Positions 35,223-45,445 of a DNA stretch of 64,000 bases are shown here, piece after piece (position 1 is the stretch's first letter; each line of letters begins with the position of its first letter). Under the pieces are notes generated by a model. That model made no database searches. It saw only the letters and a program-made list of their open reading frames with translations, and was not told the origin of the DNA. The position numbers and the translations under genes are program-made. This stretch comes from Paenibacillus sp. HGH0039. Its GTDB lineage: Bacteria > Bacillota > Bacilli > Paenibacillales > NBRC-103111. The DNA is taken from positions 838,645-902,644 of the forward strand of contig NZ_KE150412.1 of NCBI RefSeq assembly GCF_000411255.1. The letters are read 5' to 3'.

Positions 35223-35534
35223 TTAGAGCTGCATCCGCATGACTTCCTGATAAGCTTCCACGACTTTATTGCGCACCTGGACGGTGAACTCTAAACCGAG
35301 CGATGCTTTTTCGGAAGCAATCATCAATTGATGGACGTCCGATAATTCTCCTTTGGCGAACTGCTGGTTGAGTCCGTCTACCGTATGCTGATCCGAATTC
35401 AACCCGTTCATGGCCTCGCTGAGAAATGAGGAAAACTGCTTTGTAAATTGGGAGGCACTTGCAGGCTCGCTCCCCACCGGCTGCTTTATTGTCTGCACCG
35501 GAGAAAATGCATTTAGATAAGTCGGGTTTACCAC
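35223..35534 (-). CDS. fliE: Flagellar hook-basal body protein FliE
   Basis: FliE joins the MS ring to the rod. The product is about 103 aa. It ends with a helical region including DVHQLMIASEKASLGLEFTVQVRNKVVEAYQEVMRMQL, which is typical. The start is uncertain. A GTG at 35534 has AAGGAG 7 bases upstream, while the ATG two codons earlier (35540) has the site almost touching it. Both give nearly the same protein. It lies between flgC and fliF. Confidence 0.93.
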   Translation of the reverse strand: MVNPTYLNAFSPVQTIKQPVGSEPASASQFTKQFSSFLSEAMNGLNSDQHTVDGLNQQFAKGELSDVHQLMIASEKASLGLEFTVQVRNKVVEAYQEVMRMQL

Positions 35535-35559
35535 ACTCATTCTCCTTTTTTATCTTTTA

Positions 35560-36009
35560 TCATCTGCCGATTTCAAGCGCTTTGCTAATCATGCCTTTAC
35601 TTGCGTTAAGAGCCGTTACGTTTGCTTCATAAGACCTTGTGGCGGAAATCATATCCACCATTTCCTTGGCGACATCGACGTTCGGCATCATGACGTACCC
35701 CTGCTGATTGGCATCCGGGTGCGAAGGATTGTAAACCTGCTTGAACGGCGTCGTATCTCCGGAAATACCGGATACCCGAACCCCCTGCCCCGTCCCATCC
35801 GTCATTGCCGAGTTGAGCATTTGAGCGAACGTGGGCTGGTTTTTCGGTTCGACCGAAACGATTTTACGCTGGTAGGGTGTCCACTGCCCGTTCACAAATG
35901 ACGCCCGGGTCGTATCCGCATTCGCGATATTCGAAGAGATGACATCCATTCTTAAACGCTGCGTCGTTAATGCCGATGCGCTGATGTCAAAGCTATTCGT
36001 AATTCTCAT
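35560..36009 (-). CDS. flgC: Flagellar rod protein FlgC
   Basis: FlgC is a proximal rod protein. The 149-aa product has the rod motif DISASALTTQRLRMDVISSNIANADT at the N-terminus and a matching C-terminal coil segment (VDMISATRSYEANVTAL). The ATG has GGGAG about 10 bases upstream. It begins 3 bases after the flgB stop. Proteins of this family are exported without a cleaved signal. Confidence 0.96.
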   Translation of the reverse strand: MRITNSFDISASALTTQRLRMDVISSNIANADTTRASFVNGQWTPYQRKIVSVEPKNQPTFAQMLNSAMTDGTGQGVRVSGISGDTTPFKQVYNPSHPDANQQGYVMMPNVDVAKEMVDMISATRSYEANVTALNASKGMISKALEIGR

Positions 36010-36012
36010 CCA

Positions 36013-36426
36013 CTATCTTCTCCCATCCATCGCAATCTTCAGTTTACGGAACTCGTTATTCATCTCTTGTACCATCGTGTTGTATTTAAGCTGATTTTTG
36101 GCCATCAATGACATCTCGTAATCCATGTCGACGTTGTTTAAATTGTTGTTCATCAAACTGTTCGGATCTGATTCAACAACCGCTTGGCCGGGTAAGTTGG
36201 TATTAGATGGAATCTGCAGGTGTCTCGAATTTGTGCGTCTGCCTTCCAATACCGGCTGGTTTCCGGTCATCTTCTCTTGGAGTAATTCCTCGAACAGAAC
36301 GTCTGACCTTTTAAAATGAGGAGTGTCGGCGTTGGCCACATTGTTGGAAATCACCCGCTGCCGAAGGGCTGATGCATCCAGTGATTTCTCCATCCACTGA
36401 AATCCGGCTTGGTTTAGCAAGAACAT
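36013..36426 (-). CDS. flgB: Flagellar rod protein FlgB
   Basis: FlgB is a proximal rod protein. The 137-aa product shows SLDASALRQRVISNNVANADTP at the N-terminus and a second coil segment near the C-terminus (LMAKNQLKYNTMVQEM). The ATG has GGTGGGG 5 bases upstream. It is the first gene of the fla/che cluster and comes after the codY terminator, as in B. subtilis. A 156-base AT-rich leader with two dyads lies upstream. Confidence 0.96.
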   Translation of the reverse strand: MFLLNQAGFQWMEKSLDASALRQRVISNNVANADTPHFKRSDVLFEELLQEKMTGNQPVLEGRRTNSRHLQIPSNTNLPGQAVVESDPNSLMNNNLNNVDMDYEMSLMAKNQLKYNTMVQEMNNEFRKLKIAMDGRR

Positions 36427-36483
36427 GGTTACCCCACCTTTTATGTCTTTATGAAACTAAATTCCATAATGAAACTTCACATT

Positions 36484-36538
36484 CCTCCTAACTTCGACAC
36501 AAGGATTATTCGAAGTGTGTACATTATGTAGAATAATG
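36484..36538 (-). promoter_or_regulatory. Upstream region of flgB with two dyads
   Basis: Between the codY terminator and flgB I see two inverted repeats. ACTTCGA and TCGAAGT are separated by 12 bases (36491-36516). CATTAT and ATAATG are separated by 5 bases (36522-36538). An AGGAGG on the minus strand (36484-36489) has no good reading frame after it. No clear sigma-A or sigma-D promoter pair could be placed. This is the expected site of the main fla/che promoter, so the dyads are candidate operators. Confidence 0.5.
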
Positions 36539-36582
36539 TTGCTAAAATTATCATGAAGAAAAGTCTGGAAATAGACAATGAG

Positions 36583-36612
36583 AAAAAAGCCCTATCTTTA
36601 GGAAGATGGGCC
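36583..36612 (-). terminator. Intrinsic terminator after codY
   Basis: On the minus strand GCCCATCTT and AAGATAGGGC, with a 4-base loop, are followed by six T. It lies about 35 bases past the codY stop and separates codY from the fla/che cluster, so flgB must have its own promoter or depend on readthrough. Confidence 0.85.
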
Positions 36613-36646
36613 TTCGTTTGGTTCATACATAAGTATGAAATTTTTG

Positions 36647-37432
36647 TTACATTTTAGACTTAACTTGGTCAATCGCCTGCATCAATTGATCATTCAATAT
36701 ACGAATGTACGTTCCTTTCATACCAAGAGAACGCGTCTCAATGACACCCGCGCTTTCCAGTTTACGGAGAGCATTTACGATCACGGATCGAGTGATTCCG
36801 ACACGATCTGCAATCTTGCTTGCAACGAGAAGTCCTTCTTTTCCTTCTAATTCTTCGAAAATATGCTCCACTGCCTCCAGCTCGCTGAACGACAAAGAAC
36901 CGATGGCGACCTGAACCACTGCCTTGCTTCTTGCCTCCTGCTCAACCTCTTCCGCCCGCATATGAAGGATTTCCATTGCCACGACTGTCGACCCATACTC
37001 TGCCAAGATATAATCATCATCTGTGAAGGCAGAGTGTGTTCTGCATAGGACTAAAGTCCCAAGTCTATCGCCGCCACCCAAAATCGGCACAATGGTGAAG
37101 TAGGTATATTCTCTTAAGTTCTTCATTTCTTCCACAAAAGTCGGAAACATTTCAAGCGCATCCGAATTCGAAGTGGTTTCATCCACTTTTAGAAGAAAAT
37201 GATTGAATTCCGGCGAGAATCTTTTCTCATCCGCCACGATTCGATTGATTGCCGAAGTCGGCAGTTCATTCGTCGTCGCGTATCCTAACAATTTGCCTCG
37301 TCTGCTGACCACATACACATTGGAGTGAATGGTGTCCCGCAAAACCTCGGCCATATCCATAAAACTGACAGCACTCACCGCCTCCTTCTGGAGCAGACGG
37401 TTAAGCCTTCTCGTTTTGTTCAACAAGGTCAT
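36647..37432 (-). CDS. codY: Global transcriptional regulator CodY
   Basis: CodY is a GTP- and branched-chain-amino-acid-sensing repressor of stationary-phase genes. The 261-aa protein has an N-terminal GAF-type effector domain (about 1-155), a linker helix, and a C-terminal winged helix. In the latter, [19 protein letters not shown] is the DNA-reading helix-turn-helix. AGGAGG lies 7 bases before the ATG. It follows hslU as in B. subtilis. CodY represses the fla/che promoter in B. subtilis; I see no good copy of its known binding consensus upstream of flgB here. Confidence 0.97.
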   Translation of the reverse strand: MTLLNKTRRLNRLLQKEAVSAVSFMDMAEVLRDTIHSNVYVVSRRGKLLGYATTNELPTSAINRIVADEKRFSPEFNHFLLKVDETTSNSDALEMFPTFVEEMKNLREYTYFTIVPILGGGDRLGTLVLCRTHSAFTDDDYILAEYGSTVVAMEILHMRAEEVEQEARSKAVVQVAIGSLSFSELEAVEHIFEELEGKEGLLVASKIADRVGITRSVIVNALRKLESAGVIETRSLGMKGTYIRILNDQLMQAIDQVKSKM

Positions 37433-37464
37433 TGGCTTGCCTCCTACAATCTTATACCCAAGAA

Positions 37465-37497
37465 TAGAAAACCGAAGGCGGGCAACGCCTTCCGGTT
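37465..37497 (-). terminator. Terminator-like hairpin between hslU and codY
   Basis: On the minus strand AACCGGAAGGCG pairs with CGCCTTCGGTT (one bulged G), loop of 5 bases, then TTTCT. It abuts the hslU stop codon. The T-run is short, so partial termination is likely and codY may be read from both the hslVU transcript and its own start. Confidence 0.6.
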
Positions 37498-38897
37498 TAC
37501 AAAATATATTGGCTCAAATCCCGGTTCTGAACGATATCGCCCAGCTTCTCGCGGACGTATTCAGGCGTGATTACCATTTCCTCCAGATTTAATTCCGGAG
37601 CTTCGAACGATAAATCTTCCAGCAGCTTCTCCAAAATGGTATGCAGCCGCCGCGCACCGATGTTTTCCGTGCTCTGATTGACTTCAACGGCAATGCGCGC
37701 AATCTCTTCGATCGCGGACTGGCTGAAATCAATCCGGATTCCTTCGGTTTCCAGCAAAGCCGTGTACTGCTTGGTTAACGCGTTTTTAGGTTCCTTAAGA
37801 ATGGAAACAAAATCTTCAAGCGTTAAATTGCTGAGTTCTACCCGAATCGGAAAACGACCCTGAAGCTCCGGTATCAGATCGGAAGGCTTGGAAACATGAA
37901 AAGCCCCGGCCGCAATAAACAGAATATAATCCGTTTTGACAGGCCCATACTTCGTTACGACCGTGGAGCCTTCCACGATCGGGAGAATATCGCGCTGGAC
38001 GCCTTCGCGAGAAACATCCGGTCCGCCGCTTCCACGGCCGTTGCCCGCGATTTTATCGATCTCATCCAGAAAAATGATTCCGCTTTGTTCGGCACGCCGG
38101 ATGGATTCCTGAATAACCTCATCCATATCGATCAGTTTCTGCGCTTCGTCCTGGGTAAGCACTTTTCTCGCTTCTTTAACGGGAAGTTTCCGCTTCTTCG
38201 TGCGTTTCGGCAGGAGGCTGCCGAACATTTCCTGCATGTTCATGCCGGCTTGATCCTGCCCCTGGCCAGCCAGCATATCCAGCATGGAGGGAGAATTATC
38301 TTCCACATCGACTTCAACGATGTAATTTTCGAGTTCACCGCGCTTAAGCTGTTCTTTGATCTGCGCGCGCTTCGTTGCCAGCTGAGGATCCTTATCCTCC
38401 TCATCCGGTTCCTGGTTGCCCTGCTGATTGCCGAAAATCATCTCCAGCGGATTGCGCTGAAATTTGGGACGGCTCGCGCTTGGCGCCAGAATGGACACCA
38501 GACGCTCGTTGGCAAGCTCTTCCGCCCGTTCCTTCACACTTTCGGTACGTTCGCTCTTAACCATACGTATCGACGTTTCAACGAGATCCCGGACCATGGA
38601 CTCCACATCCCTGCCCACATAACCGACCTCGGTAAATTTTGTAGCTTCCAGCTTCACAAAGGGGGCTCCGACCAGTTTAGCGAGTCGTCTTGCTATCTCC
38701 GTCTTGCCCACTCCTGTCGGCCCGATCATCAGGATATTTTTGGGCACAATCTCGTCACGCATGGATTCTTCCAGTCTGCTGCGGCGAAAACGGTTACGCA
38801 GGGCTACGGCTACGGACTTCTTGGCCTGCTTCTGACCGACAATATACCGGTCCAGCTCTTGCACGATTTGTCTAGGTGTAAGGGAGCTTGTGCTCAA
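37497..38897 (-). CDS. hslU: ATP-dependent protease ATPase subunit HslU (ClpY/CodX)
   Basis: HslU is the AAA+ unfoldase that feeds proteins to HslV. The 466-aa product from TTG at 38897 begins [22 protein letters not shown]. Walker A is GPTGVGKTE, and GYVGRDVE is the pore motif. The I domain covers about 110-240, Walker B is [11 protein letters not shown], and the tail is [27 protein letters not shown] lies about 6 bases before the TTG, while an upstream ATG at 38915 has no site. Confidence 0.96.
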   Translation of the reverse strand: MSTSSLTPRQIVQELDRYIVGQKQAKKSVAVALRNRFRRSRLEESMRDEIVPKNILMIGPTGVGKTEIARRLAKLVGAPFVKLEATKFTEVGYVGRDVESMVRDLVETSIRMVKSERTESVKERAEELANERLVSILAPSASRPKFQRNPLEMIFGNQQGNQEPDEEDKDPQLATKRAQIKEQLKRGELENYIVEVDVEDNSPSMLDMLAGQGQDQAGMNMQEMFGSLLPKRTKKRKLPVKEARKVLTQDEAQKLIDMDEVIQESIRRAEQSGIIFLDEIDKIAGNGRGSGGPDVSREGVQRDILPIVEGSTVVTKYGPVKTDYILFIAAGAFHVSKPSDLIPELQGRFPIRVELSNLTLEDFVSILKEPKNALTKQYTALLETEGIRIDFSQSAIEEIARIAVEVNQSTENIGARRLHTILEKLLEDLSFEAPELNLEEMVITPEYVREKLGDIVQNRDLSQYIL

Positions 38898-38973
38898 AAG
38901 GAACCCCTCCTTCATATAGTGCCCGATAAGACTTGGTTGCAAGCCTTACCTGCCTATTGCTCGTCGGTCGGCG

Positions 38974-39525
38974 TTATATTTCTTCTACAATAATATTGTG
39001 ATTCGTAAACACGCAAATATCCGCGGCCATTTCAAGCGATGCTTTCGCAATGTCGGCTGCGCTCATGTCGGTTGCGTAACGGGAGAGGGCGCGACCTGCC
39101 GCCAGGGCAAAGCTGCCTCCCGAACCGATTGCAACGATGCCGTCATCCGGCTCGATAATTTCCCCGTTGCCCGAAATAAGCAGAAGCCCGTGTTCGTCCA
39201 TCACGATCATCATAGCCTCCAGTTTGCGCAGAACGCGGTCGGATCTCCATTCCTTCGCCAGTTCTACGGCCGCCCGCTGAAGATTTCCGTGATGTTCCTC
39301 CAGCTTGCCTTCGAACTTCTCAAACAAGGTAATCGCATCCGCGACAGACCCCGCAAACCCGGAAATCACTTTTCCCCGGTACAGACGCCGCACTTTCTTC
39401 GCTGTATTCTTCATAATCATGCTGTTGCCGAAAGTCACTTGGCCGTCTCCGGCTATCGCCCCGCGGCCGTCTTTACGGATGGCGAATATCGTGGTGGCAT
39501 GAAAAGTCGCATTTGTCGGATCCAT
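38974..39525 (-). CDS. hslV: ATP-dependent protease subunit HslV (ClpQ/CodW)
   Basis: HslV is the N-terminal-nucleophile peptidase that partners HslU. The 183-aa protein has the conserved [11 protein letters not shown] and [10 protein letters not shown] segments, [21 protein letters not shown] and the ending CVFTNHNI. The start ATG gives a 10-residue extension, so the Thr equivalent to E. coli Thr1 is T11, while T7 aligns with the Ser nucleophile described for B. subtilis CodW. Processing would be needed in either case. AGAGGTG lies 6 bases upstream. Confidence 0.95.
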   Translation of the reverse strand: MDPTNATFHATTIFAIRKDGRGAIAGDGQVTFGNSMIMKNTAKKVRRLYRGKVISGFAGSVADAITLFEKFEGKLEEHHGNLQRAAVELAKEWRSDRVLRKLEAMMIVMDEHGLLLISGNGEIIEPDDGIVAIGSGGSFALAAGRALSRYATDMSAADIAKASLEMAADICVFTNHNIIVEEI

Positions 39526-39573
39526 AGTTCACCTCTCGATTCTTTTCCGAAGCTGTTTGCTGCGAGAGAACGG

Positions 39574-39615
39574 AAAATAAGAAGCAGCAGCAAAAGGTTG
39601 TTTTGATGCTGCTTC
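39574..39615 (-). terminator. Terminator between trmFO and hslV
   Basis: On the minus strand GAAGCAGCA and TGCTGCTTC enclose 17 bases and are followed by TTATTTT. It lies in the 159-base gap where B. subtilis has xerC. It separates topA-trmFO from hslVU, so the latter needs its own promoter; I could not place one with confidence. Confidence 0.7.
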
Positions 39616-39684
39616 CGGAGTTTGATTTAAAGTGGTTGTGTACAGCGTCGTTCAAAACAACTTAATCGTAACACAGCCGCACTT

Positions 39685-41013
39685 TCACTTACAAGTTGAC
39701 TGGACTGTATTTTGCGAAAAATTCTGAATAGTCTCAATTGCCCGTTCCGCAAGCTTTTCGTACTTCATTTTTTTATTGCGGATTTTTTCGCCCAGCGGCG
39801 GGAAAAGACCGAAGTTAGCATTCATCGGCTGAAAATGTTTGGTGTCCGCAGTCGTAATATACTGCGCCATGCTGCCAAGTGCGGTTTCCAGCGGGAACTG
39901 CAGGCAATCCAGCCCCTGTGCCAATCTTCCGGCGTTGATACCGGCGATCAGGCCGGATGCGGCCGATTCGACATAACCTTCTACTCCAGTCATCTGTCCG
40001 GCAAAGAACAAATTATCCCGGTTTTTGAACTGATAAGTCGGTTTCAGCAGACGGGGGGAGTTGATAAAGGTGTTGCGGTGCATAACCCCGTAACGCACGA
40101 ACTCGGCGTTTTCCAGACCCGGGATCATTTGCAGAACCCGCTTTTGTTCGCCCCATTTCAGATGCGTTTGGAACCCGACAAGATTGTACAGCGTGCCGGC
40201 CGCGTTATCCTGACGAAGTTGAACGACCGCGTAAGGAAGCTCACCCGTATGCGGGTTGATAAGACCTACCGGCTTCATCGGGCCGTACAGAGCGGTTTGT
40301 TTGCCGCGTTTGGCCATCACTTCGATCGGCATGCAGCCTTCGAAATAGATCTCTTTCTCAAACTCCTTCACAGGTGCCGTTTCGGCCGTGATCAGTGCTT
40401 CGTAGAAAGCATCGAACTCCGCCTCCGTCATCGGGCAATTCAGATAAGCGGCTTCTCCCTTGTCGTACCGGGAAGCCAGATACACTTTGCTCATATCGAT
40501 GGAGTCTTTCTCGATGATCGGCGCGGCCGCATCATAGAAATACAAATATTCTTCGCCCATGAGCGCCTGCAGGCTTGCAGACAAGTCCGGGGAGGTAAGC
40601 GGCCCGGAAGCCACAACGGTAATGCCGTCCGGAATTTCCTTAAGTTCCTCGGTGCGCACTTCAATGAGAGGATGATTGCGGAGGGTATCCGTGATCTCCC
40701 CGGAGAAGCCGTCACGATCGACCGCCAGAGCGCCTCCAGCGGGTACTGCATGCTTGTCGGCACTGGAGAGGATGAGTGAGTTCAGCTCCCTCATCTCCTG
40801 CTTCAGAACGCCTACCGCGTTCGTCAGACCGTTCGCACGCAGCGAGTTGCTGCACACAAGCTCGGCGAATTTATCGGTAATGTGCGCCGGTGTCTTCCGA
40901 ACCGGACGCATTTCGTACAATTCAACGGGCACTCCCTGGCTGGCGATTTGAAAAGCCGCTTCACTTCCTGCCAGTCCGGCACCGATTACGGTTACTTTTT
41001 GTCCTGCTGTCAA
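39685..41013 (-). CDS. trmFO: Methylenetetrahydrofolate-tRNA-(uracil54-C5)-methyltransferase TrmFO
   Basis: TrmFO makes ribothymidine at position 54 of tRNA with folate as carbon donor and FAD as cofactor. The 442-aa flavoprotein has the FAD motif [12 protein letters not shown] at about residues 9-20. The [21 protein letters not shown] block and [20 protein letters not shown] near the C-terminus are both conserved. The start is TTG at 41013 with AGAGGTG 7 bases upstream. It follows topA by 35 bases, the usual Firmicute pair. Confidence 0.96.
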   Translation of the reverse strand: MTAGQKVTVIGAGLAGSEAAFQIASQGVPVELYEMRPVRKTPAHITDKFAELVCSNSLRANGLTNAVGVLKQEMRELNSLILSSADKHAVPAGGALAVDRDGFSGEITDTLRNHPLIEVRTEELKEIPDGITVVASGPLTSPDLSASLQALMGEEYLYFYDAAAPIIEKDSIDMSKVYLASRYDKGEAAYLNCPMTEAEFDAFYEALITAETAPVKEFEKEIYFEGCMPIEVMAKRGKQTALYGPMKPVGLINPHTGELPYAVVQLRQDNAAGTLYNLVGFQTHLKWGEQKRVLQMIPGLENAEFVRYGVMHRNTFINSPRLLKPTYQFKNRDNLFFAGQMTGVEGYVESAASGLIAGINAGRLAQGLDCLQFPLETALGSMAQYITTADTKHFQPMNANFGLFPPLGEKIRNKKMKYEKLAERAIETIQNFSQNTVQSTCK

Positions 41014-41048
41014 TGTTCACACCTCTAGTTCAATCGTTAGCAATCCGA

Positions 41049-43145
41049 TCAGCCTTCGTCGTTTGCTTCATCTTTTACTTCTTCTTTAAATCCGCACTCT
41101 ACACACTGGTGATTGACGGATGTTTTCGTCCGCTTCTCGATCATCATCGAGCCGCAGTTCGGGCAAGGCTGGGCAACCGGTTTGTCCCAAGACACGAAGT
41201 CACATTCGGGATAATGGTCGCAGCCGTAAAAAATACGGCCCTTTTTGCTGCGGCGTTCCACGACTTTACCTTCTTTGCATTTCGGGCATGTGACGCCGAT
41301 ATCCTTGACGATCGGTTTGGTGTTGCGACAGTCCGGAAAACCGGAGCAGGCAAGAAACTTGCCGAAGCGTCCCATTTTATAAACCAGATGTTTACCGCAC
41401 TTCTCACAAATCTCATCCGAAACTTCGTCCTGGATTTCGATTTCCTTCATTTCTTCCTCGGCGAACTCCAGCCGTTTTTCGAAAGAACTATAAAATTCGT
41501 CGAGAACTTTGACCCAGTTTTCTTTGCCTTCGCCTACGTGGTCAAGCTCTTCTTCCATCTGTGCGGTAAATTCCACATCGAGAATCTCGGGGAAAAACTC
41601 GCTCATCAGTTGAATAACCAGTTCTCCCAGCTCGGTGGGCACGAACTTCTTTTCCTCAATGGCTACATATCCCCGCTTCTGGATCGTTTCAAGCGTCGGG
41701 GCGTATGTACTCGGCCTGCCGATGCCCAGTTCCTCGAGAGCGCGTACGAGGCGGGCTTCCGTATATCGCGGAGGCGGTTGGGTGAAGTGCTGTTTCGGTT
41801 GGATTTCATCGGAAACGACCTGATCACCGGATTTAAGCGGAGGAAGCAGTTTGTCTTCTTCCGTCGTACCGTCATCGTTGCCTTCCACGTATACTTTCAT
41901 GAATCCTGGAAACTTGAGTTTGGAGCCGACCGCCCGGAAAACCGTGTTTCCGACGTTCAAGTCGATGGTCATCGTGTCCAGTACGGCGGACGACATCTGG
42001 CTCGCAACGAAACGTTCCCACACCAGCTTGTATAAGCGGAACTGATCCCGTGACAAAAATTCCTTAACGGAATCCGGATCCCTCGTTACGGAAGAAGGAC
42101 GAATCCCTTCGTGCGCATCCTGAGTGTTGGAGCCCTTCTTCGTATAGACGCGTGGGGTTTCCGGGTAAAAGCTTTCCCCGTATTTACCCAAGATGTATTC
42201 CTTGGCTTCTTCCTGGGCTACCGGAGAAATCCGCGTGGAATCGGTACGCATATAAGTAATTAAACCGACCGTACCCTCCTTGCCCAAGTCGATCCCTTCA
42301 TATAACTGCTGCGCTACGGACATGGTTTTGGCCGCACGGAAATTGAGTTTCCGGGCCGCTTCCTGTTGAAGCGAACTTGTAATGAATGGCGGCGATGGAT
42401 TGCGAAGCCGTTCTTTTTCCTTCACTTCCTTCACGATAAAAGGGGCTCCTTCAATCGCTTTCAGGACCGCTTGAACTTCTTCCTCGGAACCAAGCTCTTT
42501 CTTGGCGCCGTCCATGCCGTAAAATTTCGCTTCGAAGTGGGCTTTGCCTGCCTCGAGCATGGCGGTAATGGTCCAGTACTCTTCGGGAACGAAAGCCTTG
42601 ATTTCGTTTTCCCGGTCCATAATGAGTTTGACGGCTACGGATTGGACGCGTCCGGCGGATAAGCCCTTTTTGACTTTCTTCCATAGAAGAGGACTGATCT
42701 TGTATCCCACAAGCCTGTCAAGTATACGCCGGGCTTGCTGCGCGTTCACCAGATCGATGTTAATCGGCCGCGGTGTTTTGAATGCGTCTTTAACCGCCTG
42801 CTTCGTAATCTCATTGAATACGACGCGGCAGTTATCGGTATCGTTTAACTCCAGATAGTGCGCCAGATGCCAGGCGATAGCCTCTCCTTCGCGATCCGGG
42901 TCAGCTGCGAGATAAACTTTTTTCACTTTTTTGCTGGCATCCTTCAATTCTTTCAAAACGGAGCCTTTACCGCGGATCGTAATGTATTTCGGTTCGAAGT
43001 CGCGTTCAACCTCCACACCGATCTGGCTTTTCGGCAGGTCCCGAATGTGACCCATCGACGCTTTTACAATATATTTACTTCCCAAATATTTACCGATCGT
43101 TTTGGCCTTAGCCGGTGATTCTACAATCACTAATGAGTCTGCCAT
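41049..43145 (-). CDS. topA: DNA topoisomerase I TopA
   Basis: TopA relaxes negative supercoils. The 698-aa protein has the N-terminal Toprim domain ([17 protein letters not shown]), then [13 protein letters not shown], and the active-site Tyr in [14 protein letters not shown] near residue 298. Three C-terminal four-cysteine zinc ribbons start at about 578, 618 and 665, with CEKC, CPKC and CPNC motifs. GGGGAGGAG lies about 10 bases before the ATG. The length matches B. subtilis TopA. Confidence 0.97.
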   Translation of the reverse strand: MADSLVIVESPAKAKTIGKYLGSKYIVKASMGHIRDLPKSQIGVEVERDFEPKYITIRGKGSVLKELKDASKKVKKVYLAADPDREGEAIAWHLAHYLELNDTDNCRVVFNEITKQAVKDAFKTPRPINIDLVNAQQARRILDRLVGYKISPLLWKKVKKGLSAGRVQSVAVKLIMDRENEIKAFVPEEYWTITAMLEAGKAHFEAKFYGMDGAKKELGSEEEVQAVLKAIEGAPFIVKEVKEKERLRNPSPPFITSSLQQEAARKLNFRAAKTMSVAQQLYEGIDLGKEGTVGLITYMRTDSTRISPVAQEEAKEYILGKYGESFYPETPRVYTKKGSNTQDAHEGIRPSSVTRDPDSVKEFLSRDQFRLYKLVWERFVASQMSSAVLDTMTIDLNVGNTVFRAVGSKLKFPGFMKVYVEGNDDGTTEEDKLLPPLKSGDQVVSDEIQPKQHFTQPPPRYTEARLVRALEELGIGRPSTYAPTLETIQKRGYVAIEEKKFVPTELGELVIQLMSEFFPEILDVEFTAQMEEELDHVGEGKENWVKVLDEFYSSFEKRLEFAEEEMKEIEIQDEVSDEICEKCGKHLVYKMGRFGKFLACSGFPDCRNTKPIVKDIGVTCPKCKEGKVVERRSKKGRIFYGCDHYPECDFVSWDKPVAQPCPNCGSMMIEKRTKTSVNHQCVECGFKEEVKDEANDEG

Positions 43146-43215
43146 CGGTCGAATGCTCCTCCCCTCAGTGTCATCTGCTGCTGCATGTATATCATCATCG
43201 TTTTTAATAGAAATT

Positions 43216-44328
43216 TCATATAGAAACGTAAGAAGAGCCTGGAAGCTCCGCTATCACCTTTTTCAATAGCAAGGATATCAGAACTGAATGCAAATGTCCA
43301 AACGTAAATTGAGTCTGCTCCAGGAGGACGTCAATGGGGACAGGCACGCTCGACAGCAATCGATAAAGAATCGCCTCGTCTTCTGTCAGCTGTCGTTCCA
43401 GTGACGGCATGGAAGCCTGCTGAGCCGAGACTCCCAATTGTCCACTCAGGGAGGACATCAAATGCATATATTCTTCGTAAACGTCCCGGGGGTCCGTCAC
43501 CATTTTGGCCCCCTGCTTGATAAGCGATAGCGCTCCTCTGCTCTTGGGAGAATGGATGGGACCCGGGACGGCAAACACATCCCTTGATTCCTCCAGGGCG
43601 AGATCCGCTGTAATCAAGGAGCCGCTTCTCTCGGCCGCCTCCACCACGATCACACCCAGACTGACGCCGGCAATCACCCGATTGCGCATCGGAAATAATC
43701 CCGGGTGCGGAACTGTACCGAGCGGGTACTCGGACACGACGATACCTCCGCAGGCGATGATTTCTTCGTGCAGCCTCGTATGCTCCGGCGGATAAATCCG
43801 GTCCGGCGGCACACCGAGCACGGCAACCGTTCCGCCCGCTCCGTCTTTGGCCCCGTGGTGAGCCTCCGCATCAATGCCCCGCGCCAAACCGCTTACGACA
43901 ACAAAGCCCGCGGCCGACAAAGCCAGGCTGAGTTCCCGCGCGGCTTTCCGCCCGTAGGCGGTCGGTGTCCGCGTGCCGACGACCGCGAGGGCCGGTCTTT
44001 GCAGAACCTCCTGCCGGCCCCTGCAGTAGAGGACCCACGGAGGCTGAGCGGTTTCTTCGAGCAGCCGCGGGTAGCCGGGATCGAAGCGGGTCAGAATGCC
44101 GATGCCGAGCGACTCGTACTTTTCTAATGAAGCTTCAATTTTAAATGGAGTCAATTCATCTATTAACCGCTGGATTCTGGCTGCCGGAAGGCCAAGCCTG
44201 GCGTATTCGCCGGCTGACCAGAGCAGCAAATCCTTCAAATCGGAACATGAGCGGACCAGCAGATCAATGGTCTTCCATCCCACTCCGGTTATGCCGTGAA
44301 GCCCGATAAGTACAGAGCGATTCTCCAT
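43216..44328 (-). CDS. dprA: DNA processing protein DprA (Smf)
   Basis: DprA loads RecA onto incoming single-stranded DNA during natural transformation. The 370-aa product starts [18 protein letters not shown]. It has the Rossmann-like core (about 110-300) with [40 protein letters not shown] and [12 protein letters not shown]-terminal winged helix follows (about 320-370). The ATG at 44328 follows AAGGGAGTG; a longer reading to 44421 would run through the terminator. It lies between sucD and topA, as in B. subtilis. Confidence 0.95.
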   Translation of the reverse strand: MENRSVLIGLHGITGVGWKTIDLLVRSCSDLKDLLLWSAGEYARLGLPAARIQRLIDELTPFKIEASLEKYESLGIGILTRFDPGYPRLLEETAQPPWVLYCRGRQEVLQRPALAVVGTRTPTAYGRKAARELSLALSAAGFVVVSGLARGIDAEAHHGAKDGAGGTVAVLGVPPDRIYPPEHTRLHEEIIACGGIVVSEYPLGTVPHPGLFPMRNRVIAGVSLGVIVVEAAERSGSLITADLALEESRDVFAVPGPIHSPKSRGALSLIKQGAKMVTDPRDVYEEYMHLMSSLSGQLGVSAQQASMPSLERQLTEDEAILYRLLSSVPVPIDVLLEQTQFTFGHLHSVLISLLLKKVIAELPGSSYVSI

Positions 44329-44373
44329 AGTATAAAACACTCCCTTGTCATTCACAAATTTTACAGAGCTAAA

Positions 44374-44412
44374 CAAAAAAACCTTCCAATTCCCAACGGG
44401 AACTGGAAGGTT
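44374..44412 (-). terminator. Strong intrinsic terminator after sucD
   Basis: On the minus strand AACCTTCCAGTTCCC and GGGAATTGGAAGGTT form a 15-bp stem with one G-U pair, a 3-base loop, and seven T. It lies 38 bases past the sucD stop and separates sucCD from dprA. Confidence 0.93.
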
Positions 44413-44450
44413 GCTTACCATCCATAAAAGCGCCGAAACCGGCGGCTCTA

Positions 44451-45383
44451 TTATTTTTTAGTGATGCATTTTTCCAGCAGGCCTTTTTCTTCCAGGACGC
44501 TCACAAGAGTGGAGCCCATTTCGGAAGGAGTCGCCGCTACGCGGATACCGCAAGCTTCGAGTGTCGCCACTTTCTCAGCCGCCGTACCTTTACCGCCGGA
44601 AATGATGGCGCCTGCGTGGCCCATACGTTTTCCCGGAGGCGCTGTTTTACCGCCGATGAAGCCGACAACCGGCTTCGTCATGTTCGCTTTAATCCACTCG
44701 GCCGCTTCTTCTTCAGCGGAACCGCCGATTTCACCGATCATGATGACTGCATAGGTGTCCGGATCTTCGTTGAACAGTCGAAGAATGTCGATAAACTCGG
44801 AGCCTTTAACCGGGTCTCCGCCGATACCTACTGCGGAAGACTGGCCGATGCCGCGGGTTGTAAGCTGGTGAACCGCTTCATACGTCAAGGTACCGGAGCG
44901 GGATACTACGCCCACGTGGCCCGGAGTATGAATGTAGCCCGGCATAATGCCGATTTTGCATTCGCCCGGCGTAATAACGCCCGGACAGTTCGGCCCGATC
45001 AGACGGGTGCGTTTGCCTTCCATATAACGGGCAACTTTCACCATGTCGAGAACCGGGATACCTTCGGTGATACAGATGACAAGATCAAGATCCGCGTCAA
45101 CGGCTTCCATGATGGAATCGGCCGCGAAAGCCGGAGGAACGTAAATAACGGATGCCGTGGCACCTGTTGCGTCCTTCGCTTCTTGTACGGTGTTATAAAC
45201 CGGAAGAGTAACGGTAGAGCCGTTTTCAAGCGTGAAATCGACTTGCGTGCCGCCTTTTCCCGGAACCGCGCCCGCTACCATTTGCGTACCATATTCAAGA
45301 CCGCCGAGTGTATGGAACATACCGGTCTTACCCGTCATGTTTTGGGTAATGACTTTTGTGTTTTTATCAATCAAAATAGACAT
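44451..45383 (-). CDS. sucD: Succinate-CoA ligase alpha subunit SucD
   Basis: SucD carries the phosphohistidine in the tricarboxylic acid cycle step that turns succinyl-CoA into succinate with nucleotide triphosphate. The 310-aa protein has the CoA-binding Rossmann domain ([16 protein letters not shown], then [14 protein letters not shown]), [20 protein letters not shown], and the active His in [14 protein letters not shown]. The ATG is followed by [12 protein letters not shown]. It is 63 bases after sucC and they form a pair, followed by a strong terminator. Confidence 0.97.
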   Translation of the reverse strand: MSILIDKNTKVITQNMTGKTGMFHTLGGLEYGTQMVAGAVPGKGGTQVDFTLENGSTVTLPVYNTVQEAKDATGATASVIYVPPAFAADSIMEAVDADLDLVICITEGIPVLDMVKVARYMEGKRTRLIGPNCPGVITPGECKIGIMPGYIHTPGHVGVVSRSGTLTYEAVHQLTTRGIGQSSAVGIGGDPVKGSEFIDILRLFNEDPDTYAVIMIGEIGGSAEEEAAEWIKANMTKPVVGFIGGKTAPPGKRMGHAGAIISGGKGTAAEKVATLEACGIRVAATPSEMGSTLVSVLEEKGLLEKCITKK

Positions 45384-45445
45384 GGTAATTATTCACATCC
45401 CCTGAATTTTTTGAAGAAAAGAAAGCTTGTACTCAATGACCGGAA

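Noticed and set aside
36427-36582. Sigma-A or sigma-D promoter for flgB
   Set aside because: I tried to place -35/-10 pairs and a sigma-D type match. None scored well, so no specific promoter is claimed.
36427-36582. CodY-binding box upstream of flgB
   Set aside because: The best match to the known consensus AATTTTCWGAAAATT has too many mismatches.
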